A DNA stretch of 64,000 nt from HKCCE3408 sp039191215 (GCA_039191215.1 JBCCXT010000007.1:1-64000); one strand, 5' to 3'; positions 8,390 through 18,072 are shown, numbered from the stretch's first letter. The notes: generated by a model from the letters alone, not told the origin. Made by a program: numbers and translations.

Positions 8390-9109
8390 TCAAAGCAGAA
8401 CAGACAAGTCTTGCAGCCAGTAGGGCATGCGGTCGAGTAGCCAGATCTCGACCGCGATATGCCAGCGCAGTAGGATCGCAATCCCGACAAAGACAAAAGT
8501 CGCGCCCAGGATCGGCCGGGCAAGGGTGGCGATCCGCATCATCGCCGCGCGCCTCTTGGTAAGCAGATTGCGCGCGCCATAACTAAGGCCCAGCACAACC
8601 GCGCCGACGCCGAATGAGAACGCCACCATGATGGCCGCGGCTTGCACCAGGTTGTCACCGGTTGAGGCCATCGAGATGGCGCCGCCAAGCGTCGGGCCGA
8701 CACAAGGGCTCCAGACCGCGCCGAGCAGCAGGCCACCCAGAAACTGGCCGGGCCAGCCTGCCTGTTCGATCCGTCCGATCGCGGCATCCGCCTGGGCTGA
8801 GAAGCCCGCGGTTGCCGTGGCAAATTGGGCCGAGAATTGCGGCACGAGCATAACCACGCCGAAGGCGACCATCAGCACAGCGGCCACCTGCGCGATCTCG
8901 ACGGTTTCGCCGGCGATTGTCACCGCCTGGCCGGCAGCCGCCAGCGCGATGCCCAAAGTGACAAAGCTGACCCCCATACCGGCGGCCAGGGCTACCGGCC
9001 CAAAGCGGCTGGAGTTTAGTGCGCTTGCCAGCACGATCGGCAAGACCGGCAGAACGCAGGGGTTTATCAGCGTCAAAAGACCTGCGGCAAACGCAAAGAC
9101 CAATTCCAT
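8390..9109 (-). CDS. ccdA: CcdA/DsbD-type transmembrane thiol reductase
   Basis: 239 residues, six or so membrane helices. It carries reducing equivalents across the inner membrane. The two redox cysteines are in the expected contexts: INPCVLPVLP in helix 1 and SPCVGPTLGGA in a later helix. The start at 9109 (MELVFAFAAGLLTLINPC) is chosen because the extra 35 residues of the longer frame are not membrane-like and run towards the neighbouring exporter gene. Co-directional with, and closely followed by, the exported thioredoxin-like gene, its likely partner. Confidence 0.9.
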   Translation of the reverse strand: MELVFAFAAGLLTLINPCVLPVLPIVLASALNSSRFGPVALAAGMGVSFVTLGIALAAAGQAVTIAGETVEIAQVAAVLMVAFGVVMLVPQFSAQFATATAGFSAQADAAIGRIEQAGWPGQFLGGLLLGAVWSPCVGPTLGGAISMASTGDNLVQAAAIMVAFSFGVGAVVLGLSYGARNLLTKRRAAMMRIATLARPILGATFVFVGIAILLRWHIAVEIWLLDRMPYWLQDLSVLL

Positions 9110-9140
9110 AGCCGGGATGTGGGGCAACCGCGGCTCACTG

Positions 9141-10025
9141 TCACCTGACGTCTGCGTGAGGCGCCGCGCGGGCCAGTTGCACGGCCAAAATCCCCGCCGC
9201 GATGATTGCCACACCGACCAGATCGGCAGGCCTCAACGCCTCGCCCAGCAACGCCCAAGCGATCAGCACGCCGAAGACCGGGTTGAGGAAATGGAACGTG
9301 GCCGCGCGCGTGGCGCCCAGCCGCCGGACTAGGACGAACCAGATGAAGGTCGCCAAAAGGCCGGGGATGAAGGCTGTGTAGAGAAAAGCCGCCCAGGCGA
9401 TCGGGCTTAGATCGGCCGCCACAGGTTCGAAAATGGCAGCGAAAGGCAAAAGTGCCGTTCCGCCGACCAATAGCTGAAGCCCCACGACCATCAGCAGATT
9501 GCCGCCTGCCGCGCCCGTGCTGCGCATTGTCAGGGTCGCAATTGTCAGTGCCAAGGCGCCCAGGATACATAGTGCCACGCCCAGTTGGTCGGCACCGCCG
9601 CCCAGACGTTGGCCCATGATCAGTGCCACGCCGCCGAAGCCCGCAATCAAACCCAAAACGCCCATGATGGGCAGCCGTTCACGAAAGATGCCCCAATTGG
9701 CCGCGGCCACCATCAGCGGCATAGTGGAGGCAATAATGGCGGCAAGGGAGGCTTCGACCCACTGCATTGCGATGAAGTTGAAGCCCAAATAGATCGCGTT
9801 CTGACAAATCCCGAAGATGATGACCGCGCGCCATTGCGCCTGCGAAAGCTGCCAGCTTTGGCCAAGCGCCCGGGCGATTGCGATGCCAACAGCGCCGGAG
9901 AGCGCATAGCGTGCGCATAGTGCCCAAAGCGGCGGTGCGGCCTCGACAATGATCCGCGCCGATGTGAACGCCGAGGACCATATCAGCGCGAAAAGCAGAC
10001 CTAAAAAAATCGCGCGAACGTCCAT
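9141..10025 (-). CDS. EamA/DMT-family membrane transporter
   Basis: 294 residues, about ten membrane helices built as two EamA repeats, as in drug/metabolite exporters of the RhaT/YdcZ/PecM group. Seen: N-terminal helix FLGLLFALIWSSAFTSARI, a PLWALCARYALSG segment, and the second repeat with AWAAFLYTAFIPGLLATF. Substrate unknown; family members export amino acids or other metabolites. Start 10025 (MDVRAIF) has GGGGGAAG just upstream. Gene neighbours give no substrate clue. Confidence 0.87.
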   Translation of the reverse strand: MDVRAIFLGLLFALIWSSAFTSARIIVEAAPPLWALCARYALSGAVGIAIARALGQSWQLSQAQWRAVIIFGICQNAIYLGFNFIAMQWVEASLAAIIASTMPLMVAAANWGIFRERLPIMGVLGLIAGFGGVALIMGQRLGGGADQLGVALCILGALALTIATLTMRSTGAAGGNLLMVVGLQLLVGGTALLPFAAIFEPVAADLSPIAWAAFLYTAFIPGLLATFIWFVLVRRLGATRAATFHFLNPVFGVLIAWALLGEALRPADLVGVAIIAAGILAVQLARAAPHADVR

Positions 10026-10043
10026 CGCTTCCCCCAAGGCACG

Positions 10044-10072
10044 AAAAAGGGCCGCCAGCGGCGACCCCTTTG
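10044..10072 (-). terminator. Rho-independent terminator of the HU gene
   Basis: On the minus strand, AAAGGGGTCGCC pairs with GGCGGCCCTTTT (one G-T pair) around a three-base loop and runs into five T. It lies 25 bases after the HU gene stop. Confidence 0.75.
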
Positions 10073-10096
10073 CGTCGTGATGTCAGCCGCCAGGCT

Positions 10097-10387
10097 TTAG
10101 CCGTTGACGCTGTCTTTGAGTGCTTTTGCGATGGTCACCTTGACCACTTTATCGGCTTCTTTGTGAATTTGTTCGTTGGTGGCGGGGTTGCGCACCATAC
10201 GGGCCGGACGCTCGCGGCAATAGACCTTGCCGACGCCTGGAAGGGTCACGGCACCGCCGCCGGCGACCTCTTTGGTGATGATGGATGAGATCGCGTCAAG
10301 CGCGGTCCCGGCAGTCTTTTTGTCTGCGCCCATCTCATCTGCTAACGCAGCTACAAGTTGCGTCTTTGTCATAGGTTTTTGCGCCAT
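10097..10387 (-). CDS. hup: HU-family DNA-binding protein
   Basis: 96-residue histone-like protein that binds and bends DNA as a dimer. Typical N-terminal helices (MTKTQLVAALADEMGADKK), then the beta arm with GVGKVYCRERPARMVRNP; HU arms normally read GxGxFxxxxRxARxGxNPxT, so the basic arm is conserved. The arm tip has MVRNPATNE, slightly unusual in carrying MV where RT or RN is common. Followed by a clear terminator, so it is probably transcribed alone from a promoter in the AT-rich 150 bases upstream. Confidence 0.95.
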   Translation of the reverse strand: MAQKPMTKTQLVAALADEMGADKKTAGTALDAISSIITKEVAGGGAVTLPGVGKVYCRERPARMVRNPATNEQIHKEADKVVKVTIAKALKDSVNG

Positions 10388-10536
10388 GGGGGTCTCTCCT
10401 TAATCGCCTGTCTTGTTTGTTTGCCCGTCGATCCCTAGGGCTCATTACCGACAAAATTACAGAATATGGTATAGCTTCACAATGCCTAGTATTGAGCTTT
10501 CCCCAAAAAACATGGGGTAAAGTGCAGTTTTTGGCC

Positions 10537-12018
10537 TTAAAGAAAGGCAGTTTCCTCAAATGAGCGCAATTTGCGACTGTGCAGGCGCTCCAACGGCATG
10601 TCGCGCAGATTCTCCATCGCACGGATACCAATTTGCAAATGCCGCGACACTTGCGTCTTGTAGAACGACGACGCCATTCCGGGAAGCTTCAACTCTCCAT
10701 GCAGCGGCTTGTCGGACACACATAAGAGCGTGCCATAGGGAACGCGGAAGCGAAAGCCGTTGGCCGCAATGGTCGCGCTTTCCATATCAAGCGCGATCGC
10801 ACGGGACTGGCTGAGGCGCTGAACGGGCCCGGATTGATCGCGCAATTCCCAGTTTCGATTGTCGACGCTGGCGACCGTACCCGTGCGCATGATGCGCTTG
10901 AGCTCATAGCCCTCGACATCCGACACCTCGGCCACTGCCTGTTCCAACGCGATCTGCACCTCAGCCAGAACAGGGATCGGCACCCAGACCGGCAGATCAT
11001 CATCGAGCACCTTGTCTTCGCGCAGATAGGCATGGGCAAGAACGTAATCGCCAAGCGACTGGGTGTTGCGCAAGCCCGCGCAGTGTCCAACCATCAGCCA
11101 GACATGCGGGCGGAGAACCGCGATATGGTCGGTTGCGGTCTTTGCGTTGGACGGGCCGATGCCGATATTGACCAGCGAAATGCCGGCCCCGTCCGGTCGC
11201 GTCAGATGGTAGGTGGGCATCTGCGGCAGTTTCGATGGCACGAACATATTGCCATCGGGTTCTGTGATCACGCAATTGCCGGGCCCCACCAACGAGGTAT
11301 AGCCAGAGCTTGCCGCGCCCAAAGCGGCGCGCGCGAAGGCCTCAAACTCTTCGACATAGAACTGGTAATTGGTGAAGAGCACGTGGTTTTGGAAATGCTC
11401 TGGATCGGTGGCGGTATAATGGCTGAGCCGCGCCAGGGAATAATCCACGCGTTGCGCGGTGAAAGGCCCAAGCGCGCCAGAGCCGTCTTCGTTCTGGTAG
11501 CCAAAGCCGTTGACGATCGCGTCATTGGTGGTGCCAAGATCAGGCACGTCGAACATATCGCGCAAAGGCAGTTTCAGGTCGCCTTCCTGCGGCAACTGAA
11601 GGTCGGCATCATTGAGTACGGCAAAATGCACCGGGATCGGTGTCTCGGAGGCGCCGATTGTGACCGGCACACCGTGATTTTCGATCAGCAAGCCGATCTG
11701 TTGGGTTAGGTAGTTTCGGAATAGGTCAGGCCGGGTTACGGTGGTGCTGTAGGTGCCGGGTTCGGCGACATGGCCAAAGCTCAACCGGCTGTCGATCTGG
11801 CCAAAGCTCGATGTGGTGAAGCGGACTTCGGGGTAGAAGGCGCGAAACCGATGATCTGGTCGCTGGCCAGCCACAACTTCGGCAAATCGCGCGCGCAGAA
11901 ATGCAGTCGCTTCTGCGTACAGCGTCTCAAGCCGGGCGACCGCGGCGGCGGGATCCATGAAGCGTTCGGGTCTTGGTGTATCGGGGCTGCTGATCGGCGT
12001 GATGCGGGCTTGGGTCAT
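10537..12018 (-). CDS. amn: AMP nucleosidase
   Basis: Hydrolyses AMP to adenine and ribose 5-phosphate. 493 residues, matching the family (E. coli Amn is 484). The N-terminal regulatory domain holds YPEVRFTT and RPDLFRNYLTQQI; the C-terminal nucleoside-phosphorylase-like domain holds NIGIGPSNAKTATDHIAVLR, VGHCAGLRNTQSLGDYVLAHA and DMESATIAANGFRFRVPYGT. It follows the adenine deaminase gene by 58 bases on the same strand, so the released adenine can be deaminated by the product of its neighbour. Confidence 0.96.
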   Translation of the reverse strand: MTQARITPISSPDTPRPERFMDPAAAVARLETLYAEATAFLRARFAEVVAGQRPDHRFRAFYPEVRFTTSSFGQIDSRLSFGHVAEPGTYSTTVTRPDLFRNYLTQQIGLLIENHGVPVTIGASETPIPVHFAVLNDADLQLPQEGDLKLPLRDMFDVPDLGTTNDAIVNGFGYQNEDGSGALGPFTAQRVDYSLARLSHYTATDPEHFQNHVLFTNYQFYVEEFEAFARAALGAASSGYTSLVGPGNCVITEPDGNMFVPSKLPQMPTYHLTRPDGAGISLVNIGIGPSNAKTATDHIAVLRPHVWLMVGHCAGLRNTQSLGDYVLAHAYLREDKVLDDDLPVWVPIPVLAEVQIALEQAVAEVSDVEGYELKRIMRTGTVASVDNRNWELRDQSGPVQRLSQSRAIALDMESATIAANGFRFRVPYGTLLCVSDKPLHGELKLPGMASSFYKTQVSRHLQIGIRAMENLRDMPLERLHSRKLRSFEETAFL

Positions 12019-12076
12019 GGCGCTAAGATGCGGCCTGCGCGCCCATTGCGCAATGGCATGCGACTGTGCCCGGCGC

Positions 12077-13861
12077 TTATGTCAGCACGTCGGTCAATTC
12101 AAAACGCGTGACATCGACGAGGCCGAGATCCGAGATGCGCAGCTCTGGGATCACCACAAGCGCCAGAAGCGAGTGCTGCATGAAGGCATTGTTCAGCGCG
12201 CAGCCGCAGGCCGCCATCGCCTCGACCATCGCTTGCGCTTTTGCCGCAACCTCGCGCGCCGGGCGATCCGACATCAGCCCGGCAATCGGCAGATCCACCA
12301 GCGCCAATTCGACGCCGTCGCGAAACACCGCAACCCCGCCGCCGACCTCCGCTAGGCGCCGCGTCGCCGCGGCCATGCAATCGCGGCAGGTGCCGACAAC
12401 GATCATATGGTGGCTGTCATGGGCAACGGTGGAGGCAATGGCCATGCGCCCTTGATAGCCAAACCCGGAGACGAAGCCGTTGACCACGCCACCGGTCGCC
12501 TTGTGCCGTTCAACCAGCGCGATGTAAGCGACATCACCCTGCGCCTCGACGGCACCATCCTTAACGCCAAGCTCCGCTGTTAGCGCCTTGGTTGGGGCTT
12601 GGTTTTCGACCACGCCGATGACCTTGGCAGTCACGCTATTGGCACCCTCCGGCGCCGGCAAAACAAAATCTCCGGCCGTCAATTCGCGACCCAGATGCAC
12701 CGTGTTGCGGGCAGCCGCTGGCCAGTCGAGATGCGGGCAATCGACCAGCACCTCGCCCGCTTCGGCAACCTTGACCCCGCGCGCCCAGACGGTCTCGATC
12801 GGCAGCTCGCGCAGATCAGAGGTCAGGATCATATCGCCGCGCCGCCCAGCTGCGATGCTGCCAAGCTCCCTCTCCAGCCCAAAATGGCTGGCCGTGTTGA
12901 TTGTGCACATCTGCAACGCCACCAGCGGATCGGCGCCGCAGGCAATGGCGTGACGCAGGACACGGTTCATATGGCCGTCATGGACAAGGGTGCCGGAATG
13001 GCAATCGTCGGTGCACAGGATCATGTTGCGCGGGTCGAGCCCTTGTTGGGTGACAGCGGTGATTTGCGCCTCGACATCATACCACGCGCTGCCCAACCGC
13101 AGCATGGACCGCATTCCTGCGCGCATCCGGGCGATGGCATCAGCTTCGGCGACACCTTCGTGATCATCGGCCGGCCCGCCCGCGATATAAGCGTGAAAGG
13201 CCGGGCCAAGATCGGGTGAGGCATAGTGGCCGCCAATCGTCTTGCCGGCCTCGGCAGTGGCGGCCATTTCGGCCAGCATCTGTGGATCACTCCCGATCAC
13301 AGCGGGAAAGTTCATCATCTCACCCAGCCCGATGATGCCCGGCCAGGCCATCGCTTCGGCCACATCTTCCGGTGTGATCGGCGCACCTGTGGTCTCCAAG
13401 CCTGGCGCTGAGGGCGCGCAAGACGGCATCTGGGTGAAGATATTAATCGGCTGCGCCTGCGCCTCGTCATGCATCAAGCGCACGCCGACCAGGCCCATGA
13501 CATTAGCTATCTCATGCGGGTCGGTGAACATCGTTGTGGTGCCGTGCGGGATCACCGCGCGGGCAAATTCTGCCGGGATCAGCATGCCGGATTCGATGTG
13601 CATGTGCCCGTCGCACAGACCGGGGATCAGATAGCGCCCCTCAGCTTCGACGAGCTCGGTATCTGGGCCGATGCAATGGCTGGCATCGGGACCGACATAG
13701 GCAAAACGCCCCGACTGCAAGGCCACCTGCCAGGGCAGCACTTCGCGGGTGTGGACATTGACCAGTTGCGCACCGCGAACGACCAGATCAGCGGGCACGC
13801 GCCCGGCTGCGGTAGCGATCAGATCGGGGGCAAGTTCGGCCCAGGATTTCAACTTCTGCAT
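12077..13861 (-). CDS. ade: Adenine deaminase
   Basis: Converts adenine to hypoxanthine and ammonia. 594 residues, the usual size of the amidohydrolase-type AdeC family. Metal-binding signature GLCDGHMHIESGML, then PHGTTTMFTDPHEIANV, a CTDDCHSGTLVHDGHMN segment, and VAHDSHHMIVVG near the C-terminus. Start 13861 (MQKLKSWAEL) fits the family; a TTG five codons earlier is less likely. Upstream of, and in line with, amn. Confidence 0.95.
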   Translation of the reverse strand: MQKLKSWAELAPDLIATAAGRVPADLVVRGAQLVNVHTREVLPWQVALQSGRFAYVGPDASHCIGPDTELVEAEGRYLIPGLCDGHMHIESGMLIPAEFARAVIPHGTTTMFTDPHEIANVMGLVGVRLMHDEAQAQPINIFTQMPSCAPSAPGLETTGAPITPEDVAEAMAWPGIIGLGEMMNFPAVIGSDPQMLAEMAATAEAGKTIGGHYASPDLGPAFHAYIAGGPADDHEGVAEADAIARMRAGMRSMLRLGSAWYDVEAQITAVTQQGLDPRNMILCTDDCHSGTLVHDGHMNRVLRHAIACGADPLVALQMCTINTASHFGLERELGSIAAGRRGDMILTSDLRELPIETVWARGVKVAEAGEVLVDCPHLDWPAAARNTVHLGRELTAGDFVLPAPEGANSVTAKVIGVVENQAPTKALTAELGVKDGAVEAQGDVAYIALVERHKATGGVVNGFVSGFGYQGRMAIASTVAHDSHHMIVVGTCRDCMAAATRRLAEVGGGVAVFRDGVELALVDLPIAGLMSDRPAREVAAKAQAMVEAMAACGCALNNAFMQHSLLALVVIPELRISDLGLVDVTRFELTDVLT

Positions 13862-14000
13862 TACAGATCGTCCCAAACGGATGCGCCGGGTTCAAGCCGG
13901 AATTCAACCCGCACGATGTATCAATTGGGCGTGAGGGGGCTTTTCTTTGCCGGGCAATGGGTCAGTCTGTGCGCCAAAGTCACAATCCCGAGGTCCACCG

Positions 14001-14657
14001 ATGCGTTGGCATGTAATCAAAGCGCCCGTTCTGGTCATCGCCATTCTGGTCGGCTCGGTGCTGCCCAAAATGGCTGAGGCGGAAACACTGCGCACAATTG
14101 TCCTGGCGGGGGGCTGTTTTTGGTGCGTCGAGAGTGATTTTGAGCGGGTCGACGGCGTGTTGGGTGTGGTGTCAGGCTTTGCCGGTGGGACCGTCCCTGA
14201 TCCAAGCTACCGGCAAGTGACGTCCGGCGGCACAGGCCATCTCGAAGTGGTCGAGATTACTTATGATGCCGACCGGCTTAGCCATGAGCAAATCCTGCAT
14301 CTCTTTCTGCGCTCGATCGATCCGACGGATGCGGGCGGGCAGTTTTGCGACCGCGGCGAGAGTTACACAACAGCCATCTTTGTTGCCACACAGCAAGAGC
14401 GCCTGGCGGCAGAAGCCGCGCTGGCTGAAGCGGCATCGGAATTGGGCCAAGAGCTTGTTACGCCCATCCGGGATGCGGCGGCGTTTCATCCGGCCGAGGC
14501 CTATCATCAGGATTTCTACCGCTCCTCAGAGATCATCCTGACCCGGCGTGGACCGATGACCAAAGCGAACGCATACAGCTTTTATCGCGACAGTTGCGGC
14601 CGCGATGCCAGGGTGTCGGAGCTATGGGGCGCTGAGGCGCCGTTCATCGGGCACTAA
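14001..14657 (+). CDS. msrA: Exported peptide-methionine (S)-S-oxide reductase
   Basis: Repairs oxidised methionine (S-sulfoxide) in proteins. 218 residues. The catalytic GCFWCVESDF motif follows a hydrophobic signal peptide (MRWHVIKAPVLVIAILVG...MAEA), so the enzyme probably works in the periplasm, unlike the usual cytoplasmic MsrA. Other family blocks: GYAGG-like GFAGGTVPDPSYRQV and GHLEVVEITYD. Start 14001 is preferred over an upstream in-frame codon because it places the signal peptide at the very N-terminus. Its stop overlaps the stop of the convergent yggT. Confidence 0.93.
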   Translation: MRWHVIKAPVLVIAILVGSVLPKMAEAETLRTIVLAGGCFWCVESDFERVDGVLGVVSGFAGGTVPDPSYRQVTSGGTGHLEVVEITYDADRLSHEQILHLFLRSIDPTDAGGQFCDRGESYTTAIFVATQQERLAAEAALAEAASELGQELVTPIRDAAAFHPAEAYHQDFYRSSEIILTRRGPMTKANAYSFYRDSCGRDARVSELWGAEAPFIGH

Positions 14658-14932
14658 AAGAACACATCCACCACGATAAACTTCAGGATGATGATTGCTA
14701 AAAGCACGACAAGCGGCGCCAGATCGAGCCCCCCTGTTTGCGGCAAATAGCGCCTGACGCGGGAATAAACCGGCTCCAACAGGCCGGAAAGACCAGCCCA
14801 GATTTGCGACACAAAAGGCTGGCGCCCATTGAGCACGTTGAACGTCAGCAGCCACGACATGATGACATGGGCAATCACGAAAAACTGCGCCACGTTCAAA
14901 AGCAGCATGATGGTACTGAAGAGGGCGTTCAT
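14654..14932 (-). CDS. YggT-family membrane protein
   Basis: 92 residues with two hydrophobic segments (LLNVAQFFVIAHVIMSWLL and LAPLVVLLAIIILKFIVV) around the family block PFVSQIWAGLSGLLEPVYSR. YggT proteins are small inner-membrane proteins, linked by gene context in other bacteria to division or osmotic stress; the function is not settled. Start 14932 has GGAG eight bases upstream; the longer frame up to 15016 has no family similarity. Confidence 0.9.
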   Translation of the reverse strand: MNALFSTIMLLLNVAQFFVIAHVIMSWLLTFNVLNGRQPFVSQIWAGLSGLLEPVYSRVRRYLPQTGGLDLAPLVVLLAIIILKFIVVDVFF

Positions 14933-15040
14933 GGTCAGGCTCCGCGTTATCTGGCCGACAGGTATGACGTGGCGTTCGCGCTTGCAAGTGACGTAACGGC
15001 CAAACTTGACGTGCACGTCAAGCTGGGATTTCCCGGCGCC

Positions 15041-15574
15041 ATGTTTCCATTACTTCGAACCGCTCACGCATTTGCATCCGCCCGTCGCGATGGTCCATTA
15101 AGCCTGATGGATACCGACGTGCTGTCGATGCGGGTTTGGCCGAGCGATTTAGACCTGTTTCTGGAACTCAATAACGGGCGACAATTGACGCTTTATGACC
15201 TGGGCAGGTTTAAACTTGCGGCCCGGATCGGGCTGACCCAAGCGCTGCGGCGCAACCGCTGGGGATTGGCTGTTGCCGGCTCTTTCATCCGATACCGCAG
15301 GCGCTTGACGGCCTTTCAGCGCTTTGATCTGCGGACGCGCGCGGTCGGCATTGACGGCCGCTTTATCCTTTTGGAACAGGCGATGTGGCGCGGCTGCACC
15401 TGCCATTCGCACCTACTCATCCGCACAGCCGTCACCGGACAAGACGGGGCGATCGATCCCGCCTTGGTGCTGGAGGCCCTTGGCGCACCGCCGGATTTTC
15501 TGCCCGAAATCCCGGCCTGGGTCGAAACGATGATGGCCGCGGAAGGCGAGCGCCCCTGGCCGCCATCCTTCTAA
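15041..15574 (+). CDS. Thioesterase-like (hotdog-fold) protein
   Basis: 177 residues. The sequence MRVWPSDLDLFLELNNGRQL followed by YDLGRFKLAAR matches the acyl-CoA thioesterase-like group related to mammalian THEM6 and FcoT-type hotdog proteins, in which an Asn/Gly-rich loop (LNNGR) begins the central helix. The expected product is a cytoplasmic enzyme hydrolysing an acyl thioester; the substrate is unknown. Start 15041 (MFPLLRTAHAF) fits the family better than the earlier start of the open frame, which overlaps yggT. Transcribed away from yggT. Confidence 0.8.
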   Translation: MFPLLRTAHAFASARRDGPLSLMDTDVLSMRVWPSDLDLFLELNNGRQLTLYDLGRFKLAARIGLTQALRRNRWGLAVAGSFIRYRRRLTAFQRFDLRTRAVGIDGRFILLEQAMWRGCTCHSHLLIRTAVTGQDGAIDPALVLEALGAPPDFLPEIPAWVETMMAAEGERPWPPSF

Positions 15575-15637
15575 GCATCGTTGCCAAACCGCACCTGACA
15601 CGCCAATGCTGGCGCAACAACGGGGCGGGGGCGAGGC

Positions 15638-16999
15638 ATGGATCGTAAGCGCATCATCGGCTGGTGGATGTTCGACTGGGCCAGTCAGCCGTATTACACA
15701 CTCGGCCTGACCTTTATCTTTGGCCCCTATTTCGCCTCCGTCGCCGCCGAAAGCTTCATGGCAGGCGGGCTGAGTGAGATTGAGGCAGATGCCAATGCGC
15801 AGAGCCTTTGGTCGCTTGGCCAGACGATCACGGGGCTTTTGATCGCGCTGACCGCACCGGTTTTGGGCGCCTTTGCCGACCATGCCGGGCGGCGTATGCC
15901 GTGGATCGTCCTGTTTTCGTTGTTTTACGTGGGCGGCGCGGCCGGGCTTTGGTTTGTGATGCCGGATGGATCGAACCTGGTCTACGCGTTGATGGTGTTT
16001 GGTATCGGCCTGATCGGGGCCGAGTTTACCACCATTTTCACCAACGCGCTGCTGCCCGATATGGGCCCGCGCGAGGAGACCGGCAAATTGTCCGGTACAG
16101 GCTTTGCGATCGGCTATGTTGGCGGCGTCACGGCGCTCTTCATCATGCTGCTCTTTTTTGCTGAGGGTGATAGCGGGCGGACCCTGCTTGGCTGGGCACC
16201 GGCTTTCGGCCTTGACCCCGAAGCGCTGGAGGGGACGCGCTTTGTCGGCCCGTTCATGGCGATCTGGTACATCGTGGCGATGATCCCGTTCTTTTTATGG
16301 GTGCGCGAAGCGCCCGGCACGCGCCAGCCGGGCGGCGCAAGCCGCGCCTTGGCAAACTTGGTCGAGACATTGCGCACCTTGCCCAAGCGGCCCAGCCTTT
16401 TTGCCTATCTTGGATCGTCGATGTTCTACCGCGATGCGTTAAACGCGCTCTACAGTTTTGGCGGTACCTACGCTGCATTGGTCCTGAACTGGCCCGTGCG
16501 CGATATCGGCATCTTTGGGATCATCGCAGCGATTGCCTCGGCGATTGCGACATGGCTGGGCGGCAAGATCGACAGCGCGCGGGGGCCAAAACCGGTGATC
16601 ATTGCGATGATCGTGCTGCTGCTTGCGGTGGCGACCTTTATCCCGGGCATCACGCCAGAGGCGATTTGGGGCATCTCGGTGCCCTCGGCTGCCCCGAACA
16701 TCGCGTTTTTCATTTGTGGCGCGCTGATCGGCGCGGCGGGCGGTGTGGTGCAATCGTCGTCACGGACGTTGATGGTGCGCCATTGTGAGCCTGACCGCCC
16801 GACCGAAGCCTTTGGCCTATATGCGCTATCGGGCAAGGCCACGGCCTTTTTGGGCCCGTTCCTGATTTTTGTGGCAACGCTTGCCTTTGGGGATGCGCGC
16901 TTTGGGGTCGTGCCGTTGATCGGGCTGTTTGCCTTGGGCCTCATTCTGCTAATCTGGGTCAACCCGCAAGGGAGAGTCGGGTCGGAGGCCGCGGCATGA
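15638..16999 (+). CDS. UMF1-family MFS transporter (Atg22-like)
   Basis: 453 residues, about 12 membrane helices. N-terminal RKRIIGWWMFDWASQPYYT is diagnostic of the UMF1 group, relatives of the yeast vacuolar effluxer Atg22. Other family blocks: PVLGAFADHAGRRMPWI between helices 2 and 3, and GTGFAIGYVGG. Substrate unknown; amino-acid export is a guess from the family name. It overlaps the following mepA by four bases (ATGA), so the two are probably co-translated. Confidence 0.88.
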   Translation: MDRKRIIGWWMFDWASQPYYTLGLTFIFGPYFASVAAESFMAGGLSEIEADANAQSLWSLGQTITGLLIALTAPVLGAFADHAGRRMPWIVLFSLFYVGGAAGLWFVMPDGSNLVYALMVFGIGLIGAEFTTIFTNALLPDMGPREETGKLSGTGFAIGYVGGVTALFIMLLFFAEGDSGRTLLGWAPAFGLDPEALEGTRFVGPFMAIWYIVAMIPFFLWVREAPGTRQPGGASRALANLVETLRTLPKRPSLFAYLGSSMFYRDALNALYSFGGTYAALVLNWPVRDIGIFGIIAAIASAIATWLGGKIDSARGPKPVIIAMIVLLLAVATFIPGITPEAIWGISVPSAAPNIAFFICGALIGAAGGVVQSSSRTLMVRHCEPDRPTEAFGLYALSGKATAFLGPFLIFVATLAFGDARFGVVPLIGLFALGLILLIWVNPQGRVGSEAAA

Positions 17000-17892
17000 G
17001 ACGGATTTTCCTGGCGCTGTCTTTGGGGCTTGCCGCCTGCGTACCGGCAAGCCTGCCCCCCTTGTCGCCAACGATGTCCGGGCAGGAGGCCCGCGTCTTG
17101 TTTGGCGCCGAGGCGACCGGTTCTGACGATCCGGCAGCCCCGTTAGGGGGCTATGCGGCAGGCTGCATCGCGGGCGCGGAGCAATTGGCAGAAACCGGCC
17201 CGACCTGGCAGGCCATGCGGCTCAGCCGGAACCGCAATTGGGGCCACCCGACGCTGATAGACTTCCTGCAAGACCTGAGCCGCGATGTTGCGGCGGAGAC
17301 CTCCTGGGCAGGGCTCTACATCGGGGACATGTCGCAACCGCGCGGTGGGCCGATGCTGACCGGCCATCGCAGCCATCAATCGGGCCTCGACGCTGATATC
17401 TGGATGTTGCCAGCACGTGACCTGTCGCTGAGCGTGGCGGATCGCGAAAATCTGTCGTCAATTTCCACCAGGCGCGCCGACGGAGCCTTTGTCGGCGAGA
17501 ACTGGACCGAGGAGCATTGGGACATTCTGCGCTTGGCGGCCTCTGACCCCCGCGTGGCGCGGATATTCGTCTTTCCGGGTGCGAAGGTTTGGATGTGCGA
17601 AAATGAGACCGGCGACCGGGATTATCTGCGCCAACTTCGCCCCTGGTGGGGGCATCACTACCATTTCCACGTTCGTCTGAACTGCCCGCCCGGCGCGCGG
17701 GGCTGTGAGGAACAGGCGCCCATCCCCGCAGGCGATGGCTGTGATGAGGCGCGCAGTTGGCAGGACCGTATCTTGAACCCCGCGCCGCCGCCGCCACCTG
17801 ACCCGAACGCGCCGCCACCGCAACCGCGCCGGGAACTCACGCTGGCAGACCTGCCGCGGCAATGCGCGAGCATCCTGTCGTTCTATAATTGA
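16996..17892 (+). CDS. mepA: Penicillin-insensitive murein endopeptidase
   Basis: Periplasmic zinc D,D-endopeptidase cutting peptidoglycan cross-links. 298 residues. The N-terminus FLALSLGLAACVPAS ends in a lipobox-like LAAC, so it may be a lipoprotein. Zinc ligands: GHRSHQSGLDADIW and WWGHHYHFHVRL (HxH), with cysteines in pairs typical of MepA. An unusual Pro-rich tail (NPAPPPPPDPNAPPP) precedes the C-terminal QCASILSFYN. Four-base overlap with the upstream transporter. Confidence 0.94.
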   Translation: MRRIFLALSLGLAACVPASLPPLSPTMSGQEARVLFGAEATGSDDPAAPLGGYAAGCIAGAEQLAETGPTWQAMRLSRNRNWGHPTLIDFLQDLSRDVAAETSWAGLYIGDMSQPRGGPMLTGHRSHQSGLDADIWMLPARDLSLSVADRENLSSISTRRADGAFVGENWTEEHWDILRLAASDPRVARIFVFPGAKVWMCENETGDRDYLRQLRPWWGHHYHFHVRLNCPPGARGCEEQAPIPAGDGCDEARSWQDRILNPAPPPPPDPNAPPPQPRRELTLADLPRQCASILSFYN

Positions 17893-18072
17893 CGCAATTG
17901 GGCCGGTACTTGATTGGGCGCACAGTCTGAGTCCGCGTCGAAACTTTCGGTCAATTGGTTTTTTCGCAACACAGCGGAAAGCCAGAAGAAATTTTCTTTC
18001 TTATATTTCTACCAAGCGTTATCCCTTTGAGAGAGGCCAAAAGGTCCGGCAGTCAAAAAAATGGATTTCAGA

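Noticed and set aside
10500..10517. Hairpin CCCCAAAAAACATGGGG as a terminator of amn
   Set aside because: Only a four- to five-pair stem, and no T tract in either direction.
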